Source: Allacma fusca
Taxonomy: Eukaryota > Arthropoda > Collembola > Symphypleona > Sminthuridae
Assembly (NCBI GenBank): GCA_947179485.1
Contig: OX359247.1
Coordinates: forward strand, 48,085,131-48,149,130
Reading direction: 5' to 3'
Length of the DNA stretch: 64,000 bases
The position numbers were made by a program, and so were the translations under genes. The notes under the pieces are model-generated. The model saw nothing but the letters and a program-made list of their open reading frames with translations, was not told where the DNA came from and did no database searches. Numbering within the stretch: the stretch's first letter is position 1; each line of letters starts with the position of its first letter. Shown piece by piece: positions 32,645-45,700 of this stretch.

Positions 32645-33166
32645 TTAGTGGAATATTGTTGGGTAAACAGGGGATTTTTTAACACGCTTTCTCCTCCGTT
32701 GACGTCCTACTACAGAATTTCTTTTCTTTTGTGTTTTTGATCTCTTTGCAGTGTTCTTTCGAACTCTTTTTCCTTTTCCTGCACGATCAGTTACTTTACG
32801 CTTTCGGCTAACCTTCCGCTTCTTACGACGTCCCGAACCAGTCTGGTCCAAGTAATCTCGTCCCATAGCTTTTAATGACTGTACGGAATTTATCCTCAAT
32901 GCATCCTTTAAATCTCTCCCATTTCTAACATCAGCTACAGTATTTTGTATAGCACTTAAAGCATGCGGAAGTAAATATTTTTTTGCAAATGGTAATATTG
33001 ACTTTGCAATAGTGCCAAATATTCCACCAATTCCCGCACCTCTTTGTCTCCTCACACCAGCAAAGTAGAACTGACCGTCAGGCATCATTGCACCTCCAAT
33101 TTGATGCGGGAGGCGTCGATAAAACAAGTCCAAATCGTCATTACAATTAAAAGGTCTAGTATTCAT
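32645..33166 (-). CDS. pX-like basic virion core protein (complete copy)
   Basis: 173 residues from the ATG at 33166, which overlaps the stop of the minor-capsid gene by ATGA. An acidic leader (NDDLDLFYRRLP) leads to a glycine-rich amphipathic stretch (RGAGIGGIFGTIAKSILPF) and a DVRNGRDLKDALR segment, then a highly Lys/Arg-rich tail. This pattern is shared with adenovirus pVI/pX-type core proteins and their adintovirus counterparts: membrane-active segment plus DNA-binding tail. The right arm ends within it at 33057, so its 3' portion is single-copy. Confidence 0.8.
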   Translation of the reverse strand: MNTRPFNCNDDLDLFYRRLPHQIGGAMMPDGQFYFAGVRRQRGAGIGGIFGTIAKSILPFAKKYLLPHALSAIQNTVADVRNGRDLKDALRINSVQSLKAMGRDYLDQTGSGRRKKRKVSRKRKVTDRAGKGKRVRKNTAKRSKTQKKRNSVVGRQRRRKRVKKSPVYPTIFH

Positions 33167-34170
33167 TTTAAAATTCTCTTTTCCCGAAATTTTATTGTCA
33201 CTGAAAAAGAAGAAAAGTCAAAGTTCACAGGTTCACCTGTCTCCGTGAGTACCCAAACGTGAATAATGTCAAATTCGGAAACACTTAGGCTTAAAAAGTG
33301 AGGAGGTGCGAAGGAATTGTGAGTAATTTCACCATATGCCCCTTTATATGGTATAATCCTTAAGCATGGAGCTTGCACATCTGCAAGATACTGTGGTTGA
33401 ATTATATTACAATATAAAAACAATTTAGTATTCCCTGCATTAGCATACACGGGTTGAGTTCCCTTAATTATTATCGGTGTGGTGTCTTTTCTGTAATTTT
33501 CTATGGCACTTGCAACCTTTTCCCTTGATTCCTTTGGAACAATTGTTTTTTCATGCCTTGCCTCAGAGCTATAATCCTTTGATACAGCAACGCCAAAATC
33601 TTGAGTTTTCTGTCCGCTGCCAAATGATATTTTATAGAAATTATCATGTTGCTCCATGCCGATAGATAGATATTTATTATCCGCTCCAGGATTATACGTC
33701 AATTTAGGAAATGCGTCGCCAATTAATCCCGTATCATAGTCATCTATCCCTAATATTGCACTTAATTTGGGGCTAAAACATATCTTGTGTAAAGATTTTG
33801 TCTCCTGATAAATTTCACACCGAAATATATGACCCTCAATGACTATATTAGTAATTGGACATATTTCCGGTAACATCTCCAATAATTCGCGCAAAGTTCT
33901 TATATCCATTGTAGACAAGAAATCAAACTCAATAAAATGAGCTTCCCCACTTTCTTTATCAAACCACAAAAACTGTACGCTCCCGAGTTTTTCATCCTTC
34001 TTTATAATAACATGTCCATATATGTACGAACAGTCTACTAGAGCAGCTTCCCATGAATCCGAATTTAATCGTATCACTCCACTTAGCTTGTTTTTAAAAT
34101 TCCCGACAGTGTTTTCAGGGAAAATATTTAAACTAGCATTGGACTGTAGAGAGACAAAAAACTCCGACAT
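33163..34170 (-). CDS. Polinton minor capsid (penton-like) protein candidate, right copy
   Basis: Intact 335-codon frame, mirror of 16483..17490, with Glu where the left copy has Ala (codon near 33835). Here the downstream order is complete: minor capsid, pX, major capsid, protease on one strand with overlapping or near-touching ends, as expected of a capsid transcription block. This is therefore the copy in its original context. Confidence 0.65.
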   Translation of the reverse strand: MSEFFVSLQSNASLNIFPENTVGNFKNKLSGVIRLNSDSWEAALVDCSYIYGHVIIKKDEKLGSVQFLWFDKESGEAHFIEFDFLSTMDIRTLRELLEMLPEICPITNIVIEGHIFRCEIYQETKSLHKICFSPKLSAILGIDDYDTGLIGDAFPKLTYNPGADNKYLSIGMEQHDNFYKISFGSGQKTQDFGVAVSKDYSSEARHEKTIVPKESREKVASAIENYRKDTTPIIIKGTQPVYANAGNTKLFLYCNIIQPQYLADVQAPCLRIIPYKGAYGEITHNSFAPPHFLSLSVSEFDIIHVWVLTETGEPVNFDFSSFSVTIKFREKRILK

Positions 34171-34504
34171 TTTTACCGTTAAATTGCCGAATTCGTACTA
34201 AATTCGCAAAAATTTAACGACCCCCTTTTGTCCTGTCATTCATTTTTATCATAACTGAAAATATTTTATGTACCTAGCCGTATTTGATAACTTACCTTTG
34301 AAGCATGCATCAACACTCTACCATTACTTGCTAACGGGATGGTCTGATTTTGTTATTTAATTAATGTGCATATATTTTAGATTTACACTGTTACACACAG
34401 GAACGATTTTTAATATGATAAAACGTATTGATCTTACACGGCTACACGCAGATTCTCAACGTATTTCCAATTTGTCAAAACGTTAGTAGTTAACACAGTT
34501 ACAC

Positions 34505-35054
34505 ACGTTAAGTACATATATAAGTACAAATGAACAAGACAAGTGTACGATTTCATTCCACTCCTTCATCGTCTTTTCTGTGTGCAGTACGTATGTACGT
34601 ATATGTGTGAAGGAGCTACGTACGTAAGTAATTAATACATTAGGCTGCCCTATGCAAAGTTGTCTGTGCAAATGTATAGGACAGCCCGATAACATGGCCT
34701 GTATGCAGCAGCCGTTAACATGGGCTGTATATGTCATCTCTGTAGCATGGCCTGTATCCAGCAGCCATTGGATGTATTCACGTTAAGTACATATATAAGT
34801 ACAAATGAACAAGACAAGTGTACGATTTCATTCCACTCCTTCATCGTCTTTTCTGTGTGCAGTACGTATGTACGTATATGTGTGAAGGAGCTACGTACGT
34901 AAGTAATTAATACATTAGGCTGCCCTATGCAAAGTTGTCTGTGCAAATGTATAGGACAGCCCGATAACATGGCCTGTATGCAGCAGCCGTTAACATGGGC
35001 TGTATATGTCATCTCTGTAGCATGGCCTGTATCCAGCAGCCATTGGATGTATTC
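34505..35054. repeat. Two-copy 275-bp tandem repeat (right arm)
   Basis: Mirror of 15599..16148, with both units kept. It lies about 335 bp outside the minor-capsid start, a position consistent with a Polinton subterminal or terminal repeat. Confidence 0.85.
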
Positions 35055-35279
35055 TACTCCTAATCATTTAGCTTATACAGTTGAAACAACCGTTTATACA
35101 AAGGCAACAGATTCCCATTCTTACTTATCATATAATTCCTTTCGTCCAAATTCTACATTAGATGCTATCCCGTTTTCACAATTTCTGCTATGAAGAACAA
35201 TATGTTGCCGTTTGGACAAATTTGAAAAAAATGACATTTATGACCAACAGGTTTGAACTAATGGTGACTGACACGAAAC

Positions 35280-35310
35280 CACAGCTTGTAGAAGAACCCT
35301 ACAAGCTGTG
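35280..35310. repeat. Perfect 12-bp stem hairpin (right arm)
   Basis: Mirror copy of the 15343..15373 hairpin, with identical stem and loop length. Confidence 0.7.
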
Positions 35311-37177
35311 ACCTTCCTAATATAGTCAAACCCTAACATAACGTATGCTCAGGGGACGACAATTTTTTACGCGCTGTAACCATTTTTACGTTAATAGTAA
35401 ACAGGACTTGGGGCGGTCAAAACTGCATGTTAAATGCGTAAGAATCTATATGACTTATCTATATACATACCATAAAATGTGCGAATGGGATGTTAAATAT
35501 GCAATATAAACATCTGTCAACACTTCAATCTTGCTAGACTTACAATTAGCATTGTACACAGTACCAGATGTGTTGGCTACTGGACAAAAGCTTGCATCAC
35601 AAAGGTGCCCAAAGGACTCAGCCTAGCCCAAATCCTTCCACAATTTGGACCGAGTCTGTAAATATGCCTGCTTTTTAATGACCGAAGTGATCAGCCTACC
35701 CTACATCCTTCCTTTAAGGAGAGCCTATGTGCAAGTTATAAACCTACGTTTTTTGGCGAAATAGCTCAATTTATTCTACACCCATTTTACATTCCTCATA
35801 CTTTTCACTATATCGACAGGCTACTTACACGCATTCTTTGGTTCTCCAATAATTGGAAACCCTGCCTCAAGTTCCCAGTGTATGGGTTCGGAATGAACTA
35901 TAGTTATTTGAGTTTAGTTACCTTGACCAAAGACCCTAAGAGCAGAACAGTTTGCCGTTCTCACCTTGGTTTGCGCCGGAAATTGTGCCCAAGTTACACA
36001 ATGTTGGTTAAAAGGCTGTAGTACTTACGAATTCACAAACTAAATATCATACGAAAATTTTCCCATAATCAGCGAAATAAGGTAACTGTGAATGTATTAA
36101 CTGGCTGACAACATTATCTCATAGTAAATCTCTTTTTAAATTTGAATTGTGCTTAAACTCAAATTTCCACTCAAGTGGTTGAATCTCCAATTTAGCAAAT
36201 ATTTAGAACTCAACATGATGAGGTTTCCAGCGCAGATCAAGGCGAAACCGCACGAACTTGTCACACCTGATGTGCACCTTAACACACGCAGTTTGGAAGG
36301 TTGTTCTTTAATTTTAATTTTACCAGTCCTAAATGCCATTAAAGGAACATGGCATGCTTCAGTAACCTGTATATGCCTGTATAGTTCTACAACGGCAAAG
36401 CCTAATTTGTTTGTAGGCTATAGGTATTAGCGTATATTCCTGCACCCTATTTTGGCTACAAACCTCTTCAAAAAATTTCTTGCACCCTACAAATAGGCCT
36501 ACACGTAGGATAGGCGGACACCTTTAATGCATCAAGTGAGGAGAACATAACATAACCGTACCCAAACAAAGGATTCAAACAAAGGATTAAACAATGTTTA
36601 ATATCAGGACTTCTTTATCATTTTACTGAGGAAGAGATGCATACGTAGACGTATGTGACTTCAGTAACACAGAAGTTGCGGAGTCTTTCTGGTTAGAGCT
36701 GTGATAGTGCCCGCATAATGTTTTAGGTCGAAAAAATTCCACAGGGGACGTGCGTCTTGACTCAAGTTTTGAATGTTATTTCCCATAAGAAATTCTGAAT
36801 TTTGATGAGGGAGCAAAATTTAAAATTAATAATTTACTTCATAATCTTGAATAGTAGCCTTCGAATTATCTATTGCAAAATTATAATCATTACTTTGTGG
36901 GCAGGAGAATTCTTAAAAATATCCTTGCCCATGTAGAAAAATTCTCTTACATGGTGTCCTTATACTAAAAGAACTTTATGTTTCTATTTTGGTTTGAATG
37001 CTGCAACTTAAGAGGTTGTTACACTTCGTGTCATATTGGAATCATATATTTTTTAAAGATTTCCGAATTGTTTTTCATTAGAGTGATTATCATATCTAAA
37101 GTTTAACATCAGGTGCATGTATATCTACTTTGGGATCATTCGTGTTGTGCGACTTCCCAAAAGGTCACAAGGGAGTG
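35311..37177. other. Non-coding stretch (right arm)
   Basis: Mirror of 13476..15342. No gene recognised. It should contain the host-to-Polinton junction on this side, which I could not place. Confidence 0.5.
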
Positions 37178-37185
37178 TTGACACT

Positions 37186-38754
37186 CAGGGACTAAACAAC
37201 CCTATGGTACAGGTGGTACAGTGTACCCCTCTGATTGTATCCAGGGTGGTACAGTATATGGATTGTACCCCCCTCAATTTCGACAATAAATGTCAAGTTC
37301 CAAAATTAGTAGCTCTAAATTTACCAAATTCAGACATTCGTGAGATCAGTTAGTAACCTAAAATGTAATTACATGAGTGTACAAATGCCCAACCATGACA
37401 GAAAAACAGTGAAAACGTTTCGCTCCTATCAGTTTACAGATAGTGCATCATGTCGCACCAGTCATCTTTGGTACGTCATTCAAGCTTCTAAGTTAGAGAA
37501 CCTCAAGGTTTAGGTAGTACACAGTACATATAGTGGAATGATGACTATGAATTGAGCACAGGAAAGTTTCATTTGAAGACAATGAAGAATTTTCAGAAGT
37601 TAGGGTTCAGCCCCTTTGTTCCAAGAGATGGACAGTTAGAGGGCCTTGTATCAACCACTACACCGCAAAATTATGAGTGCCTCTTAAAATGTTTACACAC
37701 TGGCGAAGTCAGCGGGCAAATGTGCAACTAAAGCATCTGGTTTATATACACAGCTCAAAAAAGGAAGACTTATTTTGGTTTTCTCCTTCTACACAACATT
37801 TTGAACCCAACCGAGATTTTGAGCAAAATCACACAAACACAGCGTTCTACCATCAGTGGAACTGTTCAAGCTTTGAATGTGTGCATTGACAATTTTAGAA
37901 AGCAGAAAGGTCAGTACATCGTCAGTGGGCTTTGGAATCGCAAGTACGAAGCCTGTGGCTGTTTTCATTTAGAACGTTCTTCTCTAGACCGAATGCGCAA
38001 AACATGAAAGCGGTATGGAATAAATAATCCGCCTATCCTTACAACTGCAGAAGTAAAGTACCAAAACGTATTCAACACTTCGATCGACCTTGTTGTTGCG
38101 GAACTCAAGCGTCGTTTTGATCAGCCCGGGATCAAGAAAGTTCATGAGTTAGAGAACTATTGCTTAACTGGAATTAACTAGAACCAAAATCACAGGAGTA
38201 CCAAGTAGATGCTATTTCAGATTTGGGCAGGTTCAATTCTGAGAGACTTAATGTTCAAATGACATGGGATTGAAGGAGTAGAGAGAAGCTCTATACGATT
38301 TTTGTCATGGATTAAGGACTTCAATCCAACAGTTCGTCAAATGTTCTCCGAAGTTAAGAACTTTTAAAAATTCGAATCGGGCTCCCAATCAACTCCCCGA
38401 CGGCTGAGAGATCATTTTCCACTTTACGGAGAATAAAAACATGTAAGATTCATAATTGAACAGGAAAGACTAAACTACTGCTGCGTCATTCACTGCTTCC
38501 CAGATATTGCAAAGGAACTGGAAAATGAAGAACTCATGAGGACATTCGTAAATAGTGACAAAAGGTTTTTGGGAATTTGCAACGCTTTTTACCCAATTTA
38601 GTGATCACTGTTCTGTTCTACATAAACGCCAAAGTCACAATACAAAAATAAAAGGCTAAAAAACAAAACAATATGTCATTTTTGTCATATACTTGAAGCA
38701 TTTTTGACGAGGGTCGTTGTACCCCCCACTTTTCCCGACGTGATTTAGTCCCTG
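37186..38754 (+). mobile_element. hAT-family DNA transposon (right arm)
   Basis: Mirror of 11899..13467. CAGGGACTAAA starts at 37186, the inverted end is at 38754, and TTGACACT flanks both sides (37178..37185 and 38755..38762). The same decayed transposase remnant is present, now on the plus strand. An identical insertion site in both arms means one insertion, later duplicated. Confidence 0.9.
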
Positions 38755-38762
38755 TTGACACT

Positions 38763-39708
38763 ATCTTGTTGCCCAAAGTTTTTCTTTACCTTTTTATCCT
38801 TATCGGCTCCTGAGATTATGTAAAGGGTTTCAGGTTATCAACACAGCGGTACATGATCCATTTGACTCTTTATAAGATCAATGTTATTTTTTAATGTAAC
38901 TATTCGAGAATGTTCCACTCCCTCCCTTTTATGTGTTAATCCTTTTTTTGTAAATAAGGAAATGTAAGAAAGATATTGACTAACCGAATCCTTCAAAAAC
39001 CAAAAAACACCAGTTTTGTTTCGCGAGCCACTCCTTCTAATTTTTTAAAATTTTTAATTGGCAGGAACATCGCAGTGTCCCCCCCCCTTTTTGAAATCTT
39101 ATTCCTCATGCTCAGTCTAATATACATGGTACACATCCGTGACAGCCGGCAAAACAAGGGGTTTGCAAAAATGTTATGTTTATGATATGGTAGATGTAGA
39201 TACAGATATGATGGATGGCAGAAGGGACAAAATTAAATGGCTCTGCCTATTTCTGAAACGTGAAGTGGAAGCTTGAATTTGAAATTTGTTGATTTTTTTA
39301 AATGACGTACAACTAATAGAGAGGAAGGGGTATGAAAGGTTTTTTATTGATTATTTCCAGCTTGTGGGCAACGGGAACTAAGATTTCTGAAAATATGATG
39401 GCTTCAAGAAAGGATGACCTCTGAATGAAGTCACTATTCCTAGGAATTTTATTACATATCAGTTTGACAAATAGCACTTAGTTTGACTGTCAGATTCTCA
39501 TTCACAACTACTTGAATTATTATAATGTATAAGCTTGCCATTTCATTCTAGGGGAGTATGCTTTTATCATTAGGATTGTTTGTTAACAGAATTAACGCCC
39601 AGTACTGAGTATCCTAATTTGATGTACATACATATATGTTTGGTAGCTTGGAGCTGAAGTTTTTCTTTTTATTTCAGTCGGCATTTTAAAAAAGTTTGTG
39701 GGACGAGA
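38763..39708. other. Upstream region of receptor gene (right arm)
   Basis: Mirror of 10946..11890, with no gene seen. An open frame at 38976..39185 has no recognisable motif and starts outside any known gene. Confidence 0.5.
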
Positions 39709-42700
39709 ATGTTGTCATCTTTGAGGTTACAGAGATCTCCTGGAGCAGTGATCTTGCTGTTGCTCACCGTTTGTGTTTCGTATAGCAATCAATTGTCGGG
39801 GCTATCATTTCAGCCTGTCTCGAATTCTGAGAGAAATACACCTCAACAGGTGTATTATAATTCCAATGAGCAAGAATTTGTAGAGACTCGAGTGGAGAAT
39901 GAAAGGAGGAAACGAGATATTCACACAGAAGCATCTCATCCTAATATTACAACTCATGTGGTAAGCGTAATTTGATGGTAAAATACGTTTTTCGTGCGTA
40001 TTTTTAATTGTTTTTTGTAATTATTACAATTTAATGTCAGTGTTATTAGTATATTTGACCAGTCTAGTTCTGTCCAGCCGAGTGTTATGTATAACCTCTG
40101 ACGCTTGAAGATTTTTTCTGCACTGCAGTAGTTTTTTTATCGACGATCGTCATACTTATCGATAATTTTTTTTAATACTGATCGTAATTATTTGAGCGTA
40201 TGAAATTGATATTGAGAGTTTAAGTAGACATGCAATTTGTGCTTACATATACGTATATGTACAAAATTTTGAATGTTCGGAGATGATAGATTATGGATAA
40301 ATAATATCTCAAATAAGCAATAAGACTCATGAATGGAAAATTTCTGACGATTCTTTCTTTTTTAGACTTTGATCAAAGAATCACATAATTCCCTGATAGT
40401 CTACTGGGCTGGCAAAGATGTGATAATTTGTCTTGGAAAAGATGTGAATGCAAATTCAGTGTCCACATTCCACATTTCTAGAAATTATGGAGCCACATTT
40501 GATAATGCTACACCTCTTTTGAGAAAGGATATGCCTGATGGGGTAAAACCTGTACTCGACAAATTCTTCAACCATCCAACTAATAACGGGAAGGTACAAA
40601 AAAGTCTTTCCTTATTCAGAATAGATGTACTGGTTTATGTCTTTTTGAATCAGTTTGGTCTTTGTAATAACTTAATATTCATGACTTTCTTTGACAGTTT
40701 ATTTTTACTGATGTGACAAATCATCTCATCTTTACAACTGATGATTATGGAACTAAATTCAGAAGAACGAGTGTCTCGTTTGTTCCAGATGAGATTCTAT
40801 TTGTTCCATATGCGGAGGAAACAATTTTTGCGTATGAAAAAAATACCGCAGAGAAGCGTGTAAGTTTGTATGCGGAAATAATCCACATGATAGATCTCAT
40901 CTATGAGTTACAGCTGAGAAGGTACAAGTGCATAATTATTACTGTGCCTGTTTTCGGTGTAGATGTGGATCTCGAAGGATTTTGGGGCATCTTGGACGAT
41001 GGCGCAAGATTTCGTCAAGTCTGTTTCTTGGGATGAATCTTCACATCCCGCAAAACTGTATATTCATAGAGAAGAGCCTGGCGAAAAATCAGTTGTGCTA
41101 ACTTCGGTATCATCATTCGTCGAACACGGAGATGTTGAAGTAAAATTTGCTGAAGTAGAGGAGTTTGAAATTAAAGATGAGTACATGTTTGCTACTAAAA
41201 AGGGAATGAATGTAAGTTCAGAGTTATATCTGTTAGGGGTCTGAGTTGAGTGGAAATAACGTACTATAAATTCCCTCAAGTTTACTTTTGATTCTTCAAA
41301 TGTTGAAGAAATTTTATTTAACTTTTGACAAATACAAAAATGGAACTGAATAATATCTTTGTTTGATTTTCTAAAATATAAGTTAACACTAAGATTTAAT
41401 TCTGATTATAAATATTAATTCAAAGAAGACCTTCTCTAAATCTAAATACAAAGTTAATAAAGTTATAAAAGTTCAAGTTTAATTCCTATTACGAGTTATC
41501 AAAGCGTTACCCAAAATTCCTATCAAAATTCTAAATGTTTTCTCAAAATTTCTCGAAATACAATCCACCAGCCTGAAGAGCTGTGGTAAAATCCTTCCTC
41601 TTCTGAGAGTAAAGGCTATCTTTCAGAAAAACTACTCGATTCTGAGAGCAAGAGTATTTTTGATAAAATGGGAGTAAAAAGGGAGAGAACCGAAACCCGA
41701 GTGCTATACGAAGAGAGAGAGAGTCCAAGAGGACAGCGTTTCGGATCGGCGTGTTCAGATCGACTGTGTATCTGTAAGATTTTCCTGGGGTATTTATACT
41801 CGGCCGCAACCGTACTCTCAAAATCCGAAGTCAATTGAATAGATTTTTATGACCTGACCATCCGGCCGAAACCAAGTTCCAACCCCGCCAGCCTGGCGCC
41901 GGTTGCTTTACATTTAAACACATGACAATACATACTTAGGCAATATCAGTTTCAATTACTTTCTTAATCTTAGGTCTTATCGTAACTTATTTTTATTACG
42001 ATCGTAAAGATCGAGACCATTGTCCGAGACAGATCCGGTTACTTAGGAAGGAGTTTTTAGATTCTCCCGGGGAAAACGTCTTACACTCTAAAATACAATG
42101 GATTTAAGCTTATTACGCACTAATAACTTATATATATATACGTCCTACGCATGGAGAGATTTCCCTCCTCTTCTCATCCGCTCGGACTGAGAGGAGCCAA
42201 AGGGTAATTTCTACACACACAGAGGAGGACTTTTCCAACTCTGGAGATTTTTATTAAAACCAACGGTCAGCAAGTTTATTCGCGTGCTATTCACGGGTAC
42301 ACATTCCTACGTTCATTCTAACATCCTGTTCTCATTACTACCATTACATAAAATCTTACGTTATTATGTACGTATCAAATACTTATTTCTACGCTAAAAA
42401 GAGCGTATCATATCGTTTCAAAATTATGAAAGTCGTATTCGCTGTTTTTTTGATGAATTTGTTATGGCGGCTATGTTATAGGACACACTTGAGCTTTGGA
42501 TTTCTTATAAGCGCGGCCCGTTTCTGCAAGCCTTATTCCCCACACATAAACGAATAAAGAATTACCATATTGCTGACGTTTTTGATGGCCAAGTAATAAT
42601 CCCTTAATTATTCACATAAACGACGAAATGAAATAATATCATGGTTATTTGAGTTAAGTACTTATTTTCCATGTAGATGTTTGTCTGCGTGACTCACGAA

Positions 42701-45700
42701 AATAGCATTTCCGACTTATATGTCGGAAGTAGAAGCCCGTCACCAATGACCATGGTAAATCTTCGATTTTCCTTATCTCTCAGTGGAATTGTTTTCTTCA
42801 AACCAAATATGACATGGTCTGATTCATGGATTAAGTACGTCATTCGGTTCATTTATTACTTAATCTTAAACTATTTTATTGCAGTTAATAATCGTATTAA
42901 GCTCTTAAATTTTACACCCATTATGTTGTTGTACATTTCTAGTAATGTCACTGATGATTCCTTTGTTGAACTGCATCGCGTGGATGGTTTGAGGGGAGTC
43001 TACATCGCTAACGTTCTAAAGAACTCTAGTGAAAGTACAAATAACATGATAAAATTGAATGAAATAATTTCAAAAGTTACTTTTGATAATGGCGGGGAAT
43101 GGCAAGTACTGAAACCACCGGAATTTGATGATGATGGGCAACCGTTGTATTGTCACTTGGTTAGATTTATCATCATAATGATAGCGTTTATTCAAACTAG
43201 CTTTTGCATCCAATAATTCGTCAATTAATCGTAGGTACCGAGAAGCAATAATGGTGATAATTGCTCACTTCAAATTAACCAAAGATTGAGTGAAATATTT
43301 CCTGTCACTCAAGCGGTTCCCGTACTCTCAAGAAAATCTGCAGTTGGAATCATTATGGCCACAGGAACCGTCAATAATTCTCTTAAGGGTCATCAAGGTG
43401 TATTCATGTCAACTGATGGAGCTGTAACATGGAAACATGTACGCAGACTTGCTAATTAATTAAACCAAATTGTTTTATTCTACTCATGTATTGAGATCCT
43501 ACCATTTTATGTGATTTTGTTTCCAAAGCTCCTTCAAGGGAACTACTTGTTCGGATTTGGGGATCACGGTGGTGTGATAGTTGCAGTTAAGTTCTATAAG
43601 CTTGGAGATGCCACGGACTCACTTTTGTATTCCATAAATGAGGGCGAAACGTGGAATAAATACAAGTTTTTTTACGAGAAGGTTCGCGTGTTAGGATTGA
43701 TGACGGAACCAGGGGAAAATACTACTGTATTTTTGGTTTTTGGTTCTATTCCCAAAACCCAATATGGAAAGACAGGTCATTCTTGGATACTAATTCAAGT
43801 GGATCTTTTCAACGCTTTTGGTATGAATACAACCTTAAGTAAATTTTCTGATTGCATGACAGTCTGTATTGGGAGGTAGAATTTATAAGTAATTCTTCCA
43901 ATGGGTTTAAAAACTGATTCGGCGTACTTTACAAACTCTTATACTCTTACTCTGTATATGGATGGATGTAATCCGTGATACCAAGTGTCATGAATGTACA
44001 CAGAAAAGCCTAGTTATAGTAAAACCAGCCTTACTGCAGGCAGCTGTTGTAGTATGACAAGATTTTTTGTTTGATGTCCTTTCGTGGCATTGCTAAAGTC
44101 CCAGTAATCGCTTGTAAGTAAAAATGAAGTGATCCTGAAATAATTGTAGGTGGCAGGAAATGCGATCAAAATGATTACAAATTGTGGTCACCCTGGGACA
44201 GCCAACCTGGTCGTGACTGCTTGCTCGGCAAAAAGGATCACTACGAACGTCGAATTCCTTCTCATGGTTGTTACAATGGCAGATCCTACGAGCGTTTAGT
44301 AAATACTACTAAATGCCTTTGTTACAGAGTTGACTTCGAATGGTATGTCCATGGAGATAACACGCCATTTATTTATTTCATCTAACCCTTGAATCGTACT
44401 CTCAATTTAATGTTTTTCATTTGTAGCGACTTTGGATATGTGGAAGATGAACTGAACGGTCAGTTGTGCGAGAAGGATATTTCCGATTTAAGCCCTGGTG
44501 TGAAGCCAGAATGGTGCAAGCCCGGTGACCTATATTATAATATAACCAAAGGCTACCGCAAAATACCTGGTGATGAGTGTGAAGGTGGGGATGTGTCTAG
44601 ATTTTTGCCAGAAACTAAATCGTGTGCATTGTCCAATGAAACCGAATTCAAGTTGGTAGCTAAGCGAGATTCGGTTCTCCGTATCGATTTAAATGATTTT
44701 AATAGAACTGAAGTTCTCCCGCTACTTAATGTTCGAGAAGTCACATCTGTGGATTACGATATGAATTCTGGGTACATTTATTGGGCGGATGTGAATCGAG
44801 ATAATGTCATGCGATTGAAACTTGATGGTAACAGCGAGCCAGAAATTTTGGTATCGACTGATTTGAAATCAGTGGAAGGACTAGCTTTAGACTGGATTGC
44901 GAAACATTTGTACTACTGTAATGCACTCAATGGTAGAATTGAAGTAATTAGTACAGATGTGAAAAATATTGGAGGAAGGCGGAAGATTGTTTTGTATAAA
45001 ACTCACCTGGACAACCCTCGAGGAATTGCAGTACATCCAGAAAAGTGATACTTGTTTTGGACGGACTGGTCGAGCAATAATCCTTGTATTGGTCGTTCAT
45101 GGTTGGATGGCTCAAATGTTAAACGTATTGTTGAAAACCCTACAGGAACTGGCCAAGAGATTATACTAAAATGGCCCAATGGAATTGCCATCGATTACGA
45201 GAAAAACAATCTTTATTGGGTAGATGGATACTTAGATCACTTGGCACTTGTAGACTTTGATGGCAAAAATCTGAAAATTTTCCTGAAACAAGATTATCGT
45301 ATACGACATGCATTTGCTGTGTCGGTATATAAAGATACGATCTACTGGAATGATTGGAACACACGTTCAATATTTGGCACAAGAAAAGATACCGATGACC
45401 CAGGGAAGGGAACTTTTTTGGTGATTGCTAATCACCCCCAATTAGTGGATCTAAAGATATATGGTCCTGGGAGACAAGTTGGTACAAACGCTTGTACAAA
45501 TCATTCTTGCTCGCATTTATGTTTTAGCTTTCCGGGTGGACAAAATTTCACCTGCGAGTGTCCGGATGGTCTGATAAAATCAGATGGGAATTGCATATGT
45601 CCTGATGGAAAACCGACGGGCCAGAATGGTCGATGTAGCAGTAACAATTGTAACGGAAATCCAATATTTACCTGCAAGAATTCATTCTGTATTCCAATTC

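Larger units (their letters stand above)
15599..35054. mobile_element. Polinton/Maverick (adintovirus-like) element, rearranged; minimum visible extent
   Basis: Between the two mirrored 275-bp repeat pairs lie the defining Polinton genes: protein-primed-type family-B polymerase, integrase, FtsK-like ATPase, adenain-like protease, major capsid protein, minor-capsid candidate and pX-like core protein. They are in several transcription blocks on both strands. The element has two copies of the same end (minor capsid gene outermost, reading inward) instead of one of each. The polymerase-side terminus seems to have been replaced at 17596/17597. The true outer ends are not located, so these limits are approximate. 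Confidence 0.85.
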
